From assembly GCA_028684915.1 (NCBI GenBank), contig JAQUEZ010000074.1:1-27262 (forward strand): a DNA stretch of 27,262 nucleotides. The letters run 5' to 3'. Of this stretch, positions 9,302 to 18,413 are shown piece after piece (positions within the stretch are counted from its first letter, which is position 1; each line of letters begins with the position of its first letter). The stretch is from Desulfobulbus sp. GTDB lineage: Bacteria > Desulfobacterota > Desulfobulbia > Desulfobulbales > Desulfobulbaceae. The translations under genes and the position numbers were made by a program. The notes under the pieces were generated by a model. It was given only the letters and a program-made list of their open reading frames with translations. It was not told the origin of the DNA and made no database searches.

Positions 9302-10870
9302 TTACCCGCCGCCGCTGGGATACCAAGGAAAATGGGGCGCAAAAAAGGCAGCATGGTTGGAGGTGAAAAAGGGCGGATCGCGGCGGAGGATGGTACTGAT
9401 CTCTGGCTGCCGTTTAAATTCACGGTCAAGAAAGGTGCGGATAGCACGTCGATCCCAGCCACGGGGATGGGGAAAGTCCTGGTAGAGCGAGAGATCGCCG
9501 CCGGAGAAATTTTTTCCGGTCAGGGCCAAAGACTCGGGGCTTCCGATCGGCATGTTAAAGATGGCCAGATTGAGGAAGTTTATGGCCTGGTGGTGACGCT
9601 GGGTGAACTCCAAGGTCTGGCGAGCCTCGGTAATCGATTCCGATGGGGTGCCAAACAGCAGGTACACATAGGTGGCTATGCCAGCGTGTTTGAGTGCCGC
9701 AAGAACCCGCTCCACCAGCTCGATGCTGATCCCCTTGTGCATGGCATCAAGCACCTCCTGCGAACCGGATTCAAGTCCGAGCTTGAGGAGCACACAGCCC
9801 GATTGGCGCAATCGGCGGCAGAAATCAATATCAGCCAGCTGTTCATGAAAGCGGACAAAACCGTACCAAGGGGCACCTGGGGGATTCTCGCAGAGTGCTT
9901 CCATCAGCGCAGGGCTGACGGCGTTATCAAGCAGGTGCAGTAAAGAGGGCTTGGTCTGGCGACAGATATGGCTGAGGTGGTCGATCACGGTGGCGGGCGC
10001 AATGGGGCGGTATCGGCTATGCTCGGCAGGTTCCGGACAAAAGGTGCACTGATTCCAATAACAGCCCCGTGAAGCCGCATAGGGAAGGATCAGGCCGGGG
10101 GCAAGGTAGTCCGTCAAGGGCAGGCCGGAGTATTGCGGGGTAGTGTCCTGGTGGAGTTGGTCAAGGCCGAGCAGGGCAAGGAGAGGCGCTTCACCGGGAC
10201 CGGCGATGCAGTGGTCAACCAGGCCGACAAAGGGATTGCTCCATTCGGGTTGACTCATCCATGAGGTGATCAGTCCGCCGCCGAGGAGCAGTTGTATCTG
10301 CGGGAACCTGTCGCGAAGGAAGCCAATCAGGCTGAAGGTGCACTGTGCCTGGCTGAGGTAGCAGAGGGAAATGCCGATGAAGCGAGGTGATTGCGTTTCG
10401 ATCAGCGGTGCCAGCCGTTCCTTAAACCAGGGGAAAAAGAGATTGGTCTGGTAATCGGCAGCCGCGCTTAGTAGGTCGGAGCTTGCCAGGGGATCAAGCC
10501 TGGCGTCCTCGTAATTGGCCAGGGTAAGGGTTAGTCCTGGCTGAGAGGCGGCGGCCAGCTCCAAGACCCGGTTGCAGTCGCGGACAGCCCGCTGGTACCG
10601 GTCGACATTGGCGTAGGTGGCTGGAGCACGCAGGGCGGCAAGGTTTTTTTGCCGGTGTTTGAGCGCGCGAGAGGACCAGGTATCGACCGGATTTTCGGCG
10701 GATTCGATCAGCCAGAGCTGTGCCTCCAGGTTGGCATCCACCAGGGTGCAGCCAACCCCGTGTCGATGCAGACATCCCGCCAGGGCGGTAATGCCAGCCG
10801 GAGGCTCGGCTGCCTTGGCCAGCGGTGGGTGGAGCAGCAGGAGGGCGTTATCGGTATATTTGTCGGTCAA
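9302..10870 (-). CDS. Radical SAM protein with degenerate B12-binding-like N-terminus
   Basis: A 522-residue cytoplasmic protein. The iron-sulfur cluster motif is CYWNQCTFC, cysteines 270, 275 and 278 (a CX4CX2C spacing seen in many B12-binding-type radical SAM proteins). It is followed by LGLESGSQEVLDAMHKG, the usual strand and helix of the SAM-binding barrel. Residues 1-190 begin LLLLHPPLAKAAEPPAGI and resemble a cobalamin-binding Rossmann domain, but no DxHxxG histidine motif is visible. The start is TTG (10870), eight bases after the prfC stop; conserved sequence starts within ten residues, so the start cannot be far off. The gene is probably cotranscribed with prfC. The substrate is unknown; a role in methylation or another radical modification would be a guess. 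Confidence 0.85.
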   Translation of the reverse strand: MTDKYTDNALLLLHPPLAKAAEPPAGITALAGCLHRHGVGCTLVDANLEAQLWLIESAENPVDTWSSRALKHRQKNLAALRAPATYANVDRYQRAVRDCNRVLELAAASQPGLTLTLANYEDARLDPLASSDLLSAAADYQTNLFFPWFKERLAPLIETQSPRFIGISLCYLSQAQCTFSLIGFLRDRFPQIQLLLGGGLITSWMSQPEWSNPFVGLVDHCIAGPGEAPLLALLGLDQLHQDTTPQYSGLPLTDYLAPGLILPYAASRGCYWNQCTFCPEPAEHSRYRPIAPATVIDHLSHICRQTKPSLLHLLDNAVSPALMEALCENPPGAPWYGFVRFHEQLADIDFCRRLRQSGCVLLKLGLESGSQEVLDAMHKGISIELVERVLAALKHAGIATYVYLLFGTPSESITEARQTLEFTQRHHQAINFLNLAIFNMPIGSPESLALTGKNFSGGDLSLYQDFPHPRGWDRRAIRTFLDREFKRQPEISTILRRDPPFFTSNHAAFFAPHFPWYPSGGG

Positions 10871-10877
10871 TGTGTTG

Positions 10878-12467
10878 TCAGACCGATTCCCGCGTCTTGT
10901 GGAATTCGATCTCCGGGAAGAGTTCCTGGGTATGGGCCAAGCGCCAGCTGCCCTCGGCCAGATAGGAGAGATGTCCTTCGGCGTCCAGGGCCAGGTTGAA
11001 TTGGTATTTTTTCTCGAAATCGCGCATCTGTTGCTTGTTGTCGCTGATCACCCAGCGGGCCAGGGTATAGCTGAGCGGTTCATAGGTGGCATCCACCCCG
11101 TATTCGTCTTTGAGTCGGGTCATGGTGACCTCGAACTGGAGCACGCCCACCGCACCGAGAATGTATTCGTTGCCCACCAGAGGCCGAAAGACCTGTACCG
11201 CACCCTCTTCGGCCATCTGCAGAAGCCCTTTTTGGAGCTGCTTCATCTTGAGCGGATTTCGCAGCACCACCCGGCGAAAATGCTCGGGCGCAAAGTTGGG
11301 GATACCGGTGAACTTGAGTTCTTCCTTGTCGGTGAAGGTGTCGCCGATTTTAATCGTGCCGTGGTTATGGATGCCGATGATGTCGCCCGGATAGGCCTCG
11401 TCGACATGGGAGCGTTCCTGGGCCATGAATACGGTGGCATTGCTCAGGTTGATCTCCTTACCCAGCCGGTGGTGCAATACCTTCATCCCCCGGGTGAACT
11501 TGCCGGAACAGATGCGGAAAAAGGCGATCCGGTCGCGGTGAGCCGGGTCCATATTGGCCTGGATTTTAAAGGTGAACCCGCTGAAGCTTTCCTCTTCGGG
11601 ATCGACCATACGGGTGACGGTTGCCCGCGGCCCCGGAGCTGGCGAGAGTTCGACAAAGGCATCAAGCAGTTCGCGGACACCGAAGTTGTTGATCGCACTG
11701 CCGAAAAAGACCGGCGTTTGTCCGGCCTTGAGATATTGTTCGTAATCAAAGGGATTGGCTGCCCCCTGGAGCAGTTCGATATCCTCGCGCAGTTTGTCGG
11801 CGGCGAAGCTACCCAGCAGGGTGTCCAGCTGGGTGTCGGCCAGATCCTTAACCACAATGGCGTCTTCCGGACGGGTATCCTGACTGGGGGTAAACAGGGT
11901 GATTTGCTTCCGGTGTAAATCGTAGACCCCTTTGAAGCCTTTGCCCATGCCGATCGGCCAGGAGAGAGGCACGCATTCGATCTGCAGTTTGTCTTCGATG
12001 TCGGCGAGGATATCCAGAGGCTCCAGACCCTCACGGTCGAGCTTGTTGATGAAGGTGATGATCGGGGTGTTGCGCATCCGACAGACCTCCATCAGCTTGG
12101 TGGTCTGGGTTTCAACGCCTTTGGCGGAATCGATCACCATCAGGGCCGAGTCCACCGCAGTTAGTACCCGGTAGGTGTCTTCGGAAAAGTCCTGATGGCC
12201 TGGGGTGTCGAGCAGGTTGATCTCGTAGTCGCGGTAGTTGAATTTCATCACCGAGGTGGTCACGGAGATGCCGCGTTCCTTTTCGATCGCCATCCAGTCG
12301 CTGGTGGCATGGACAGAAGTTTTGCGTGATTTGACCGCTCCGGCCATCTGGATGGCGCCACCAAAGAGCAACAGCTTCTCGGTGAGAGTGGTCTTACCGG
12401 CGTCGGGATGGCTGATGATGCCGAAGGTTCTTCTTTTTTCAATTTCTTTACGGTGTTGACTGCTCAC
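10878..12467 (-). CDS. prfC: Peptide chain release factor 3
   Basis: A translational GTPase that removes RF1/RF2 from the ribosome after peptide release. From the GTG at 12467 the protein is 529 residues, the same length as E. coli RF3. G1 is SHPDAGKTT (19-27), G3 DTPGHQDF (87-94) and G4 NKLD (141-144), followed by EF-Tu-like domain II and the RF3-specific C-terminal domain. A longer frame opens at 12608, but it would read through a strong hairpin and T-tract at 12532-12562, so the GTG is preferred; its Shine-Dalgarno match is poor. The next gene, a radical SAM protein, starts eight bases after the stop. The leader is unusual: a promoter and then a terminator-like hairpin precede the start. 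Confidence 0.96.
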   Translation of the reverse strand: MSSQHRKEIEKRRTFGIISHPDAGKTTLTEKLLLFGGAIQMAGAVKSRKTSVHATSDWMAIEKERGISVTTSVMKFNYRDYEINLLDTPGHQDFSEDTYRVLTAVDSALMVIDSAKGVETQTTKLMEVCRMRNTPIITFINKLDREGLEPLDILADIEDKLQIECVPLSWPIGMGKGFKGVYDLHRKQITLFTPSQDTRPEDAIVVKDLADTQLDTLLGSFAADKLREDIELLQGAANPFDYEQYLKAGQTPVFFGSAINNFGVRELLDAFVELSPAPGPRATVTRMVDPEEESFSGFTFKIQANMDPAHRDRIAFFRICSGKFTRGMKVLHHRLGKEINLSNATVFMAQERSHVDEAYPGDIIGIHNHGTIKIGDTFTDKEELKFTGIPNFAPEHFRRVVLRNPLKMKQLQKGLLQMAEEGAVQVFRPLVGNEYILGAVGVLQFEVTMTRLKDEYGVDATYEPLSYTLARWVISDNKQQMRDFEKKYQFNLALDAEGHLSYLAEGSWRLAHTQELFPEIEFHKTRESV

Positions 12468-12531
12468 GTGGGTACCGTTTGATACGAAATATTCGATCGA
12501 TTGGTCTCGTGTTTTTTGCCGAGAACAATAG

Positions 12532-12562
12532 AAAAAAAAATGGGCCGGAATCCGGCCCATTT
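12532..12562 (-). terminator. Strong intrinsic terminator-like hairpin in front of prfC
   Basis: In the minus-strand direction an 11-bp perfect stem, AAATGGGCCGG paired with CCGGCCCATTT (12562-12538), has a three-base loop and runs directly into T residues (A-tract 12532-12540 on the plus strand). It lies about 65 bp upstream of the prfC GTG and begins about 10 nt after the predicted promoter start. In the plus direction there is no T-tract. It may end transcription arriving from 12578-12862, or act as an attenuator for prfC. Confidence 0.8.
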
Positions 12563-12577
12563 GCGGAGATTTTCCGT

Positions 12578-12862
12578 CTATATAATAGATTTGGCGGAAT
12601 TTGTCCAACCGAGAATACGGTTGTGGTGGCGTGATCGGATCAATTTTCCCAAAAGGGAAGGCGTCGTTTGATTAGACAGTGGTCGTTTGTGGCTGCGCTG
12701 GGTCTGGGTTGGCGGGGGCAGGGAACCTGGTTCTGCGTGCTCTGCACCGTCATTCGGCACTGGCTCGGATGGTCGGTTCAAACAATTTTCGGTGCAGTGA
12801 CGGATCAGTCTCGTGAACAAGCGGCCAGCCAATAGTTTGACCGGCTTTTCCATCATGAACAT
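12578..12862 (-). CDS. Doubtful small ORF, 94 residues
   Basis: An ATG-started frame of 94 residues, basic and proline/threonine-rich in the middle, with no motif that I recognise. In favour: it is the only frame of any size in the 425-bp stretch between the prfC leader and the large secreted-protein gene, and a strong terminator in the same direction follows its stop by 16 bp. Against: there is no Shine-Dalgarno sequence (a T-run precedes the ATG), its 3' end overlaps a predicted promoter, and the amino-acid composition looks random. It may be noncoding. Confidence 0.2.
   Translation of the reverse strand: MFMMEKPVKLLAGRLFTRLIRHCTENCLNRPSEPVPNDGAEHAEPGSLPPPTQTQRSHKRPLSNQTTPSLLGKLIRSRHHNRILGWTNSAKSII
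12579..12607 (-). promoter_or_regulatory. Predicted sigma70 promoter upstream of prfC
   Basis: On the minus strand TGGACA (12607-12602; five of six consensus bases) and TATATA (12584-12579) are 17 bp apart. The predicted start is near 12572, immediately before the hairpin at 12562-12532. No better promoter was seen between the hairpin and the prfC start. Confidence 0.5.
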
Positions 12863-12870
12863 GCCGATCC

Positions 12871-12921
12871 CAAAAAAAAAAAATCCAGAAGTTTGTCGGT
12901 TTGTTGGTTTTTCACTACAAG
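12871..12921 (+). promoter_or_regulatory. Candidate promoter of the large secreted-protein gene
   Basis: TTGTCG (12893-12898) and TACAAG (12916-12921) are 17 bp apart. A run of 12 A residues just upstream (12872-12883) could act as an UP element. Transcription would start near 12928, giving a leader of about 115 nt that contains a small hairpin (GCATAA with TTATGC, 12973-12991) before the start codon at 13043. Confidence 0.35.
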
Positions 12922-13042
12922 CTCGGGGTGCTCATGCGATAGTCTGTTAACAGGCGAGGTGCCAGTTCTTTTGCATAAGCTGCGTTTATGCTTTTCGGGA
13001 GAGGAACAAAAAAAACGTAATCACCAAGAACGTGGGGGGAAG

Positions 13043-16000
13043 ATGTCGAGATATTCCGGGGGAATAGGGAAGGTGCTGCGCTGCTTTTGGGTCGTGGTTC
13101 TTTGCCTTGTGTTGACGAGCGCGTCTGCTGTCGGGAAGACGGATTTGGTCCAACTCAAGCAGAGGACACGGGAGGTGGTGCGTTCGCTTCCCATGGATTC
13201 AAAAACACTGCATGAAACACTCTGGTCTGCAGGGGCAGCCTTTGAAGAGGCTGGCATCTATTCGCAGGCCATCCGCTATTACAAGTATCTCGATAGCGCC
13301 TGGGATAAATACCCTCCAAAGGATACAGGGCGACAGACTCTGCTCAAGAATATGATTGCAGCCATCAGCACCAAGCAGGATCTGGTGCGTATGGATGTGG
13401 ACGCCCCCGGCGACCATGACAGTCTGATGCTCTACCAAAAGGTGTATCGTCCAGGGCAAACGCTCCTTTGTACCGTTCGTCCCCAGGAGTTGGGCAGCGT
13501 TTGGCTGGTCCTTCGGGCCGAGGGAAAAGAAGGGCAGGGCGAGCAGAAAGAGGGCCAGATGCCGGTGTTGTTTGCCGCCCAGGCCTTGGCTGGGCCTCTT
13601 TCACTCAAATTGCCCGAGACGCCGGGTAACTATAGTTTGTCGGTCTATGACGGCAATGGCCGTTTTTTGACCGAGGGACAAGTTACCATCCTCTCCGCGC
13701 CGATCTGGGCAGGGAGTTTAAAGGTGGAAAGCGAAGGTTATCCAGGGTTTGGAGGCATTCCCGTGCCACCGGCGACGGAGTTTACCTGCATGGTCCACAA
13801 TAAGCCGGAATGGGTCAAAGGGATCAAAAAACAAAAAATCTGGGTGGGCCTGTTTCGCAATCAGGATCCCCTTTCGGGGCAGCGGCCGATTACTTCTTGG
13901 AATATTCGCCAAAAGGAACCGTTCACCCCGATTAAGGCAACAATCAAAGAACCGGGTGCGTATCAGTTTCGGCTTATCAGCGAGGAGGGCAAAGAGAAGC
14001 AGCTACTTTTGACCGCTGATGTCGTGGTGGGGGAACTGGTTCCGGTGCAACGATTTGCAGATGTGGACAAGGACGCGCCTCCCTTGGTGTTTCAGGCCAA
14101 GCAAAAGATCAAGATTGCCAATGCAGGGTTGGTGGGGGGACTGATCAGGGGGATGGATCCCCGCTGTCTACTGGTGCCGTCCTGGTTTGCGCCGGCAGAT
14201 ATCCAGCATGGTCTGAACCATGCGCTTGCCGTCAATACAGACCTGCAACGGGGTGATGGGGCCCAGATGGAGGTCCCGGATTCGGGTGGGGAGTATGACA
14301 TCCTCTATTATCCGCATTGGCTGGCGCTGACGGAAAAGCCCGCTTCGTTTCGTCTTGGCCGGGTGCGGGTAGAGGAATCGATCCCGGCTGGCCTGGTGTT
14401 GCCTCAGGCGGTGTTTTCGCCCGGGAGCAATATCCGCGTTGCCGCCCGGTTCGGTGCGCTTGCAGATAACCTGCGGCTCTATCTTCTGCCTGAGGAAAAC
14501 CTGCAGGTTCGGGCGGATAAGGCGGGATATGTGAGCGATAAACGGTATTCGGCTTCTCTTGATGCCAAATCTTGCCCCGAGAGGTGGTGCTGGCTCGACA
14601 TAACCGCCCCCCTGGTGCCGGGAAAATATATTTTGGCGGCGTATAACGGCAAGCAGTTGGTGGCAGCTCAGCCGGTGGGCGTGGAAAAGAGGCGGCGAAG
14701 CGGTGCTGAAATCATTGTCAGCCCGGGAACGTATCAGGCTGGTCGTCCTTTTCGGTTTAAAGTTTTTCCTCCTGCTGAAGGCATGGCTTCGGCGGGCAGG
14801 GTCGGTTTGTTCAGGGGCGATCAAGAGGTGAAGAAAATAAATCTCTCCCCCAGATACATGGATTTCCCGGTCTCTTTCGAGGCCCCCAAGGAGCCGGGAG
14901 TCTATGAACTCCGTTTTTTTCTGCCCAACAGCACCCAGAAAACGCAACAAACGCCGGTGGATCAGGTTCAGGTTGCCTTTGTTGATGGGGCGAATATGCC
15001 TAAACCCGATTTCGATGCCGCGCCATCTGCTCTGAGCCCGGAGGCCTTGGCAGTTTTTCAGCGGGACAATGTACTGTCGGGAAGCGATCTGGCTCAGTTT
15101 ACCCTCTTTAATCCAGAGGTCGCACCGGGACAGGAGGTGTACATCAGTTATACCATCCCTCAAGGCCTTCCAGTCTGCGTGGTTATGGTGCCCCATGGGC
15201 AGAATCCAGGCTCTCTTGCCGAGGCAATGCAGGGAGCGGTTAAGGTGCAAGAGTTGAATTTTAATGACAATGTTCTCACTCTGCGTGCTCCCAAATCCGG
15301 AGACTGGGATCTCTGCTTTTACGATACATTGCAATGGGCCAAAGCCGGGGCGCCTCGTTTGCTGGCCACCCGTTCCTTGCGTGTCCTCGAGGAAGGTGCC
15401 GAGCGGAAGTTGGAGTATCCGAGGACTGCCTTTGCCAAGGGCGATTTTGTCCTCAGGTTGCGCACCTCTCCTGGTCAGGAATTGTCCAAGGCTGAGCGAA
15501 CCGTTCGTCTGTTTGCCGAAAATGTCAATACCATCCGGAACGAATCAGCGGCAGTGGCAACCGCTACTTTTGATCCGATCATTAGCGGGGTCTACCAAGC
15601 AAAACTCGCCCTCAATCTCGAGCCAGGGCAATATTCATTAAAAATAGGTGACGACCCGACCACCTCTGCCGTGCACGTGGTGGCCAATCCCGATCCGCCA
15701 AAAACCGCAGCTCTCCGCCTGATTGAAAAGGAACTCATTCTCCAGGGATTGGTTACGGTGGAATTTTCGCCCGCATCTCAGTGGGAAAAGGGATGGGCCT
15801 GGACGCTGGCCGCAAAGGATGGGGCTGGCACGTTTCAATTTATCAATCCGCCCCGCATCATTAAGGCCGGTGGGGATCGGGTATCCCGAATCGCTTTCAC
15901 CCTTCCCCGGGATATGGGCGAATACCGGGTGTGCATGTGGGAAAATGGCGGTTCGGTTAATTTTGCCAAACTCCCCGCTTCAGCAGTTATTCTCCCCCTT

Positions 16001-18343
16001 ACCCTGCGCCTGCCGCAGGCTTATGAACGAGCGCACCAACCCAAGGTGGAACTGCACGCCTATTTCTCCACCGATAATTCCTTGTACGCAGGCATGTTTA
16101 CCAGTGGCATCTATACGGCAAGTCTTGCCTATGATCGATCAGCTTGGATTGGCCTGCTTCCGGCGCTGCCGTCTGCAGCGGAAAGAACATCGGAGACGGC
16201 GAAAAAAATGGCCCTTTGGTCAATCGGGCTTAGTGGGAAGGACAGTGGCCAATGGAGCTTTATGGCCCCTGAGCAGCCGGGTGAATACCAGTTGGTCATG
16301 TATGACGGGGTGAAAAACGGTCGGCTGGTTTATCAACGCACCATCAAGTTACTGGTTGCGGATATGCCGATGCTTGAACGGCAGGCCGAAGTGAAGGCCG
16401 ATGCTTTGCTCCAGTCCCTGCCCGAGTACCAGGAGGATATTGAATCCATTGAGGAGTCTCTCAGGGATTCTTACAAAGAGCAGCTCGAAGTGCCCCAGAT
16501 CAGGCCGATTCCGGTCAGCCCCAAAATGCTCGAGCAACTGCAGGGCAACGTACAAGGGGCTCCTGCTCCCCATTTTGCTGAGCAAATCATGGGCCTGCTG
16601 TCTCCAGCAGCAGCCTGCGCCGCTGCATCAACGGCCAAAGACTGCGAGGCCGATATCGACCTGGCGATTGAGAATATGCGCAAGGTCAATATCAACTTCG
16701 GGGATGGGGTCAATGTCGGCCAGGTCGTCGGTGAGCTGGCGGCCAAAATGGCCTCGGATCTGGTCATGGGGGAGCAGCATATCGCCCAGGCCAAGCAATA
16801 CTATGACAAGACCAAGGGTTATTACGAACAGGCGATGCAGCTCAAAGCCGGCGTTGAGAAGGACGGTTGGCAGGAAACCGTCGAAGGGGCACTGTGGAAC
16901 TCAACCCAGGCCATGCTCAATTCTTGTGTGACCGATGGTTGCCTTTCTAAACTGGGACGTAAGGCCATTGAGTATAAGCTGAAAGGGTATAACCCGACCA
17001 AAATGACCAAGGATGAGCAGGCGGCCTGGAAAAAGGAGTACACCCGGATGGCGGTGTTGCTCGATCCAGGCGACCTCCGAGCCCTAGAGACTCAGACCGC
17101 AAAATTTGCCGACCTGGCAGGGCAGCTGAGTGTGCCTGATGCGGGCACCAAGGCCAAAGAGATGGCCAAGGCGACTGCGGTCAGTACCATGAAAACCGTC
17201 ACCCTATCCATGGTGGCAAAAATGCCTGGTTGGGCGGCATTGAAAGCCTACTATGAAACCCTCAATGTGCTGCGGGGGGCGTTGATTGATAAAGAAACCG
17301 TTGATTTTATGGATGAGTATCGGAAACTCAGAGACGAGGGGGGCAGCATCGTCCAGGTCAACGATGTCCTCAGTGGTAAGCAAGTGAACTATCTGATGAC
17401 CTCACTGCGTCAGCGAATCGAAAACAATCCCGGAGGATATTTACCGTACCTCTCTTCGGACAACCGGGATCTGCTCAAGGAGGGCAAGTCGATTCATCTC
17501 GGTGCAAAGGAAATAGATGCCGTGGTCATGGGCTATATGGAACAGTGGTATCAACAGGAGGTGCTTGATAAGCGCAAAGATAAACAATATCAGGAAATGA
17601 AGGATGCCTGGTATGCCAGTGGCTGCCAGTTGGAGGCCTATAAGGCCGAGGTGGCAAAGAAGGATTTTTTTGGCACCATGGAAGAACTTGGCGGCCACAT
17701 CACCAGTTCCATATCCGGAGCGGTGAGTGGCAAGAAAGGTTATTCGTCCATTCCCTGTGCCCGCAAGGCTTTGGCATTTAAAAATTTTCTCAATCTCAGG
17801 GGGCAAATAATAGAGCAGATGGCCGGTTGGCAGGGAGGCAAAGATCAGGCCTGCCGTTTGCGTTCTCAGCAAAACAACAAGTTGTTGGACAAGCTGACCT
17901 GCGAGGCCCTGCTCAGTCCTGCTACCTATAAACAGACTATGGCAGCCAATGCCGAGGCTTGCGGGGCCCTGCCAAAGCCGTTACCGCCAGAAGCCAGTCC
18001 GCAGTTCAAACAGCTGACCGAGAAAGGTTCTCGCTCCATTGAGGTGCTGCTGAAGGTAAGCGGCAATACCGATATTTTGTCCTGCCTCTGCAATCGGCAT
18101 TCGGTCATGGGCAGTGGCTGCTCGTATCATCCCGAACCCACCAGTGGTGCAAGCCCGGTCTGTGACAAGCCTGGCCCTCCGTGCATGCAGGGGAACTGGG
18201 GGTGCATGCGGCTGAGTCCAGCCTCCGATCAGGCCAGTCTGGCGGCTTGCGGTGTGGCCAAGGCTATTCGAGAATTCCGGCAGAAGGACAACGCCAAATA
18301 TCAGAAATGGCTTCAATGGAGGGAACGGTACATGCAGCGGTGA
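13043..18343 (+). CDS. Giant secreted multi-module protein, family not recognised
   Basis: From the ATG at 13043, which follows GGGGGGA closely, the protein is 1766 residues; the frame opens 50 codons earlier, but that part looks noncoding. Residues 1-30 are a signal peptide (hydrophobic VVVLCLVL, then SASA-V as a likely cleavage site), so the protein is exported. Residues about 35-100 are helical with one TPR-like segment. From about 110 to 1110 are beta-rich modules, each ending in a motif like PGxYxLxxYDG, at residues about 194, 304, 415, 526, 618, 753, 861, 958 and 1079, a spacing near 110. Residues about 1120-1766 are mainly helical and contain 16 cysteines, seven in the last 90 residues. 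No catalytic motif, membrane anchor or sorting signal was seen. The modules resemble Ig-like beta-sandwiches; a surface scaffold, adhesin or periplasmic assembly role is only a guess. It appears to be a single-gene unit ending in a terminator. Confidence 0.85.
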   Translation: MSRYSGGIGKVLRCFWVVVLCLVLTSASAVGKTDLVQLKQRTREVVRSLPMDSKTLHETLWSAGAAFEEAGIYSQAIRYYKYLDSAWDKYPPKDTGRQTLLKNMIAAISTKQDLVRMDVDAPGDHDSLMLYQKVYRPGQTLLCTVRPQELGSVWLVLRAEGKEGQGEQKEGQMPVLFAAQALAGPLSLKLPETPGNYSLSVYDGNGRFLTEGQVTILSAPIWAGSLKVESEGYPGFGGIPVPPATEFTCMVHNKPEWVKGIKKQKIWVGLFRNQDPLSGQRPITSWNIRQKEPFTPIKATIKEPGAYQFRLISEEGKEKQLLLTADVVVGELVPVQRFADVDKDAPPLVFQAKQKIKIANAGLVGGLIRGMDPRCLLVPSWFAPADIQHGLNHALAVNTDLQRGDGAQMEVPDSGGEYDILYYPHWLALTEKPASFRLGRVRVEESIPAGLVLPQAVFSPGSNIRVAARFGALADNLRLYLLPEENLQVRADKAGYVSDKRYSASLDAKSCPERWCWLDITAPLVPGKYILAAYNGKQLVAAQPVGVEKRRRSGAEIIVSPGTYQAGRPFRFKVFPPAEGMASAGRVGLFRGDQEVKKINLSPRYMDFPVSFEAPKEPGVYELRFFLPNSTQKTQQTPVDQVQVAFVDGANMPKPDFDAAPSALSPEALAVFQRDNVLSGSDLAQFTLFNPEVAPGQEVYISYTIPQGLPVCVVMVPHGQNPGSLAEAMQGAVKVQELNFNDNVLTLRAPKSGDWDLCFYDTLQWAKAGAPRLLATRSLRVLEEGAERKLEYPRTAFAKGDFVLRLRTSPGQELSKAERTVRLFAENVNTIRNESAAVATATFDPIISGVYQAKLALNLEPGQYSLKIGDDPTTSAVHVVANPDPPKTAALRLIEKELILQGLVTVEFSPASQWEKGWAWTLAAKDGAGTFQFINPPRIIKAGGDRVSRIAFTLPRDMGEYRVCMWENGGSVNFAKLPASAVILPLTLRLPQAYERAHQPKVELHAYFSTDNSLYAGMFTSGIYTASLAYDRSAWIGLLPALPSAAERTSETAKKMALWSIGLSGKDSGQWSFMAPEQPGEYQLVMYDGVKNGRLVYQRTIKLLVADMPMLERQAEVKADALLQSLPEYQEDIESIEESLRDSYKEQLEVPQIRPIPVSPKMLEQLQGNVQGAPAPHFAEQIMGLLSPAAACAAASTAKDCEADIDLAIENMRKVNINFGDGVNVGQVVGELAAKMASDLVMGEQHIAQAKQYYDKTKGYYEQAMQLKAGVEKDGWQETVEGALWNSTQAMLNSCVTDGCLSKLGRKAIEYKLKGYNPTKMTKDEQAAWKKEYTRMAVLLDPGDLRALETQTAKFADLAGQLSVPDAGTKAKEMAKATAVSTMKTVTLSMVAKMPGWAALKAYYETLNVLRGALIDKETVDFMDEYRKLRDEGGSIVQVNDVLSGKQVNYLMTSLRQRIENNPGGYLPYLSSDNRDLLKEGKSIHLGAKEIDAVVMGYMEQWYQQEVLDKRKDKQYQEMKDAWYASGCQLEAYKAEVAKKDFFGTMEELGGHITSSISGAVSGKKGYSSIPCARKALAFKNFLNLRGQIIEQMAGWQGGKDQACRLRSQQNNKLLDKLTCEALLSPATYKQTMAANAEACGALPKPLPPEASPQFKQLTEKGSRSIEVLLKVSGNTDILSCLCNRHSVMGSGCSYHPEPTSGASPVCDKPGPPCMQGNWGCMRLSPASDQASLAACGVAKAIREFRQKDNAKYQKWLQWRERYMQR

Positions 18344-18354
18344 GGAGGGGCACG

Positions 18355-18390
18355 GCTTGGGTGCTGCTCGCAACGGACAAGCACCCAAGC
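18355..18390 (+). other. Perfect 11-bp stem hairpin in the 3' untranslated region
   Basis: GCTTGGGTGCT (18355-18365) pairs perfectly with AGCACCCAAGC (18380-18390) around a 14-base loop. It starts 11 bases after the stop of the large secreted-protein gene and has no T-tract, so it is not itself a typical terminator. The true terminator follows 24 bp downstream. Confidence 0.7.
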
Positions 18391-18413
18391 GCTCGATGGA
18401 GGCTTGAAACGAC

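Noticed and set aside
8979..9485. 168-residue plus-strand frame across the purL-radical SAM gap
   Set aside because: It crosses repeat copy 1 and the antisense of the radical SAM gene; no coding signals.
10617..11918. 433-residue plus-strand frame opposite the radical SAM gene and prfC
   Set aside because: It is antisense to two well-supported genes, has no conserved motif and no ribosome-binding site; long antisense frames are common in GC-rich coding DNA.
12468..12608. Longer prfC start giving 576 residues
   Set aside because: The extra 47 codons would read through a strong terminator hairpin and T-tract and a promoter, while the GTG start yields the standard 529-residue RF3.
12893..13042. 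50-codon N-terminal extension of the giant protein
   Set aside because: The extension would bury the signal peptide and overlaps a candidate promoter; the ATG at 13043 has a purine-rich ribosome site and starts directly before the signal sequence.
14168..15334. 388-residue minus-strand frame inside the giant gene
   Set aside because: It lies wholly within the beta-module region in antisense, has a random-looking composition and no start signals.
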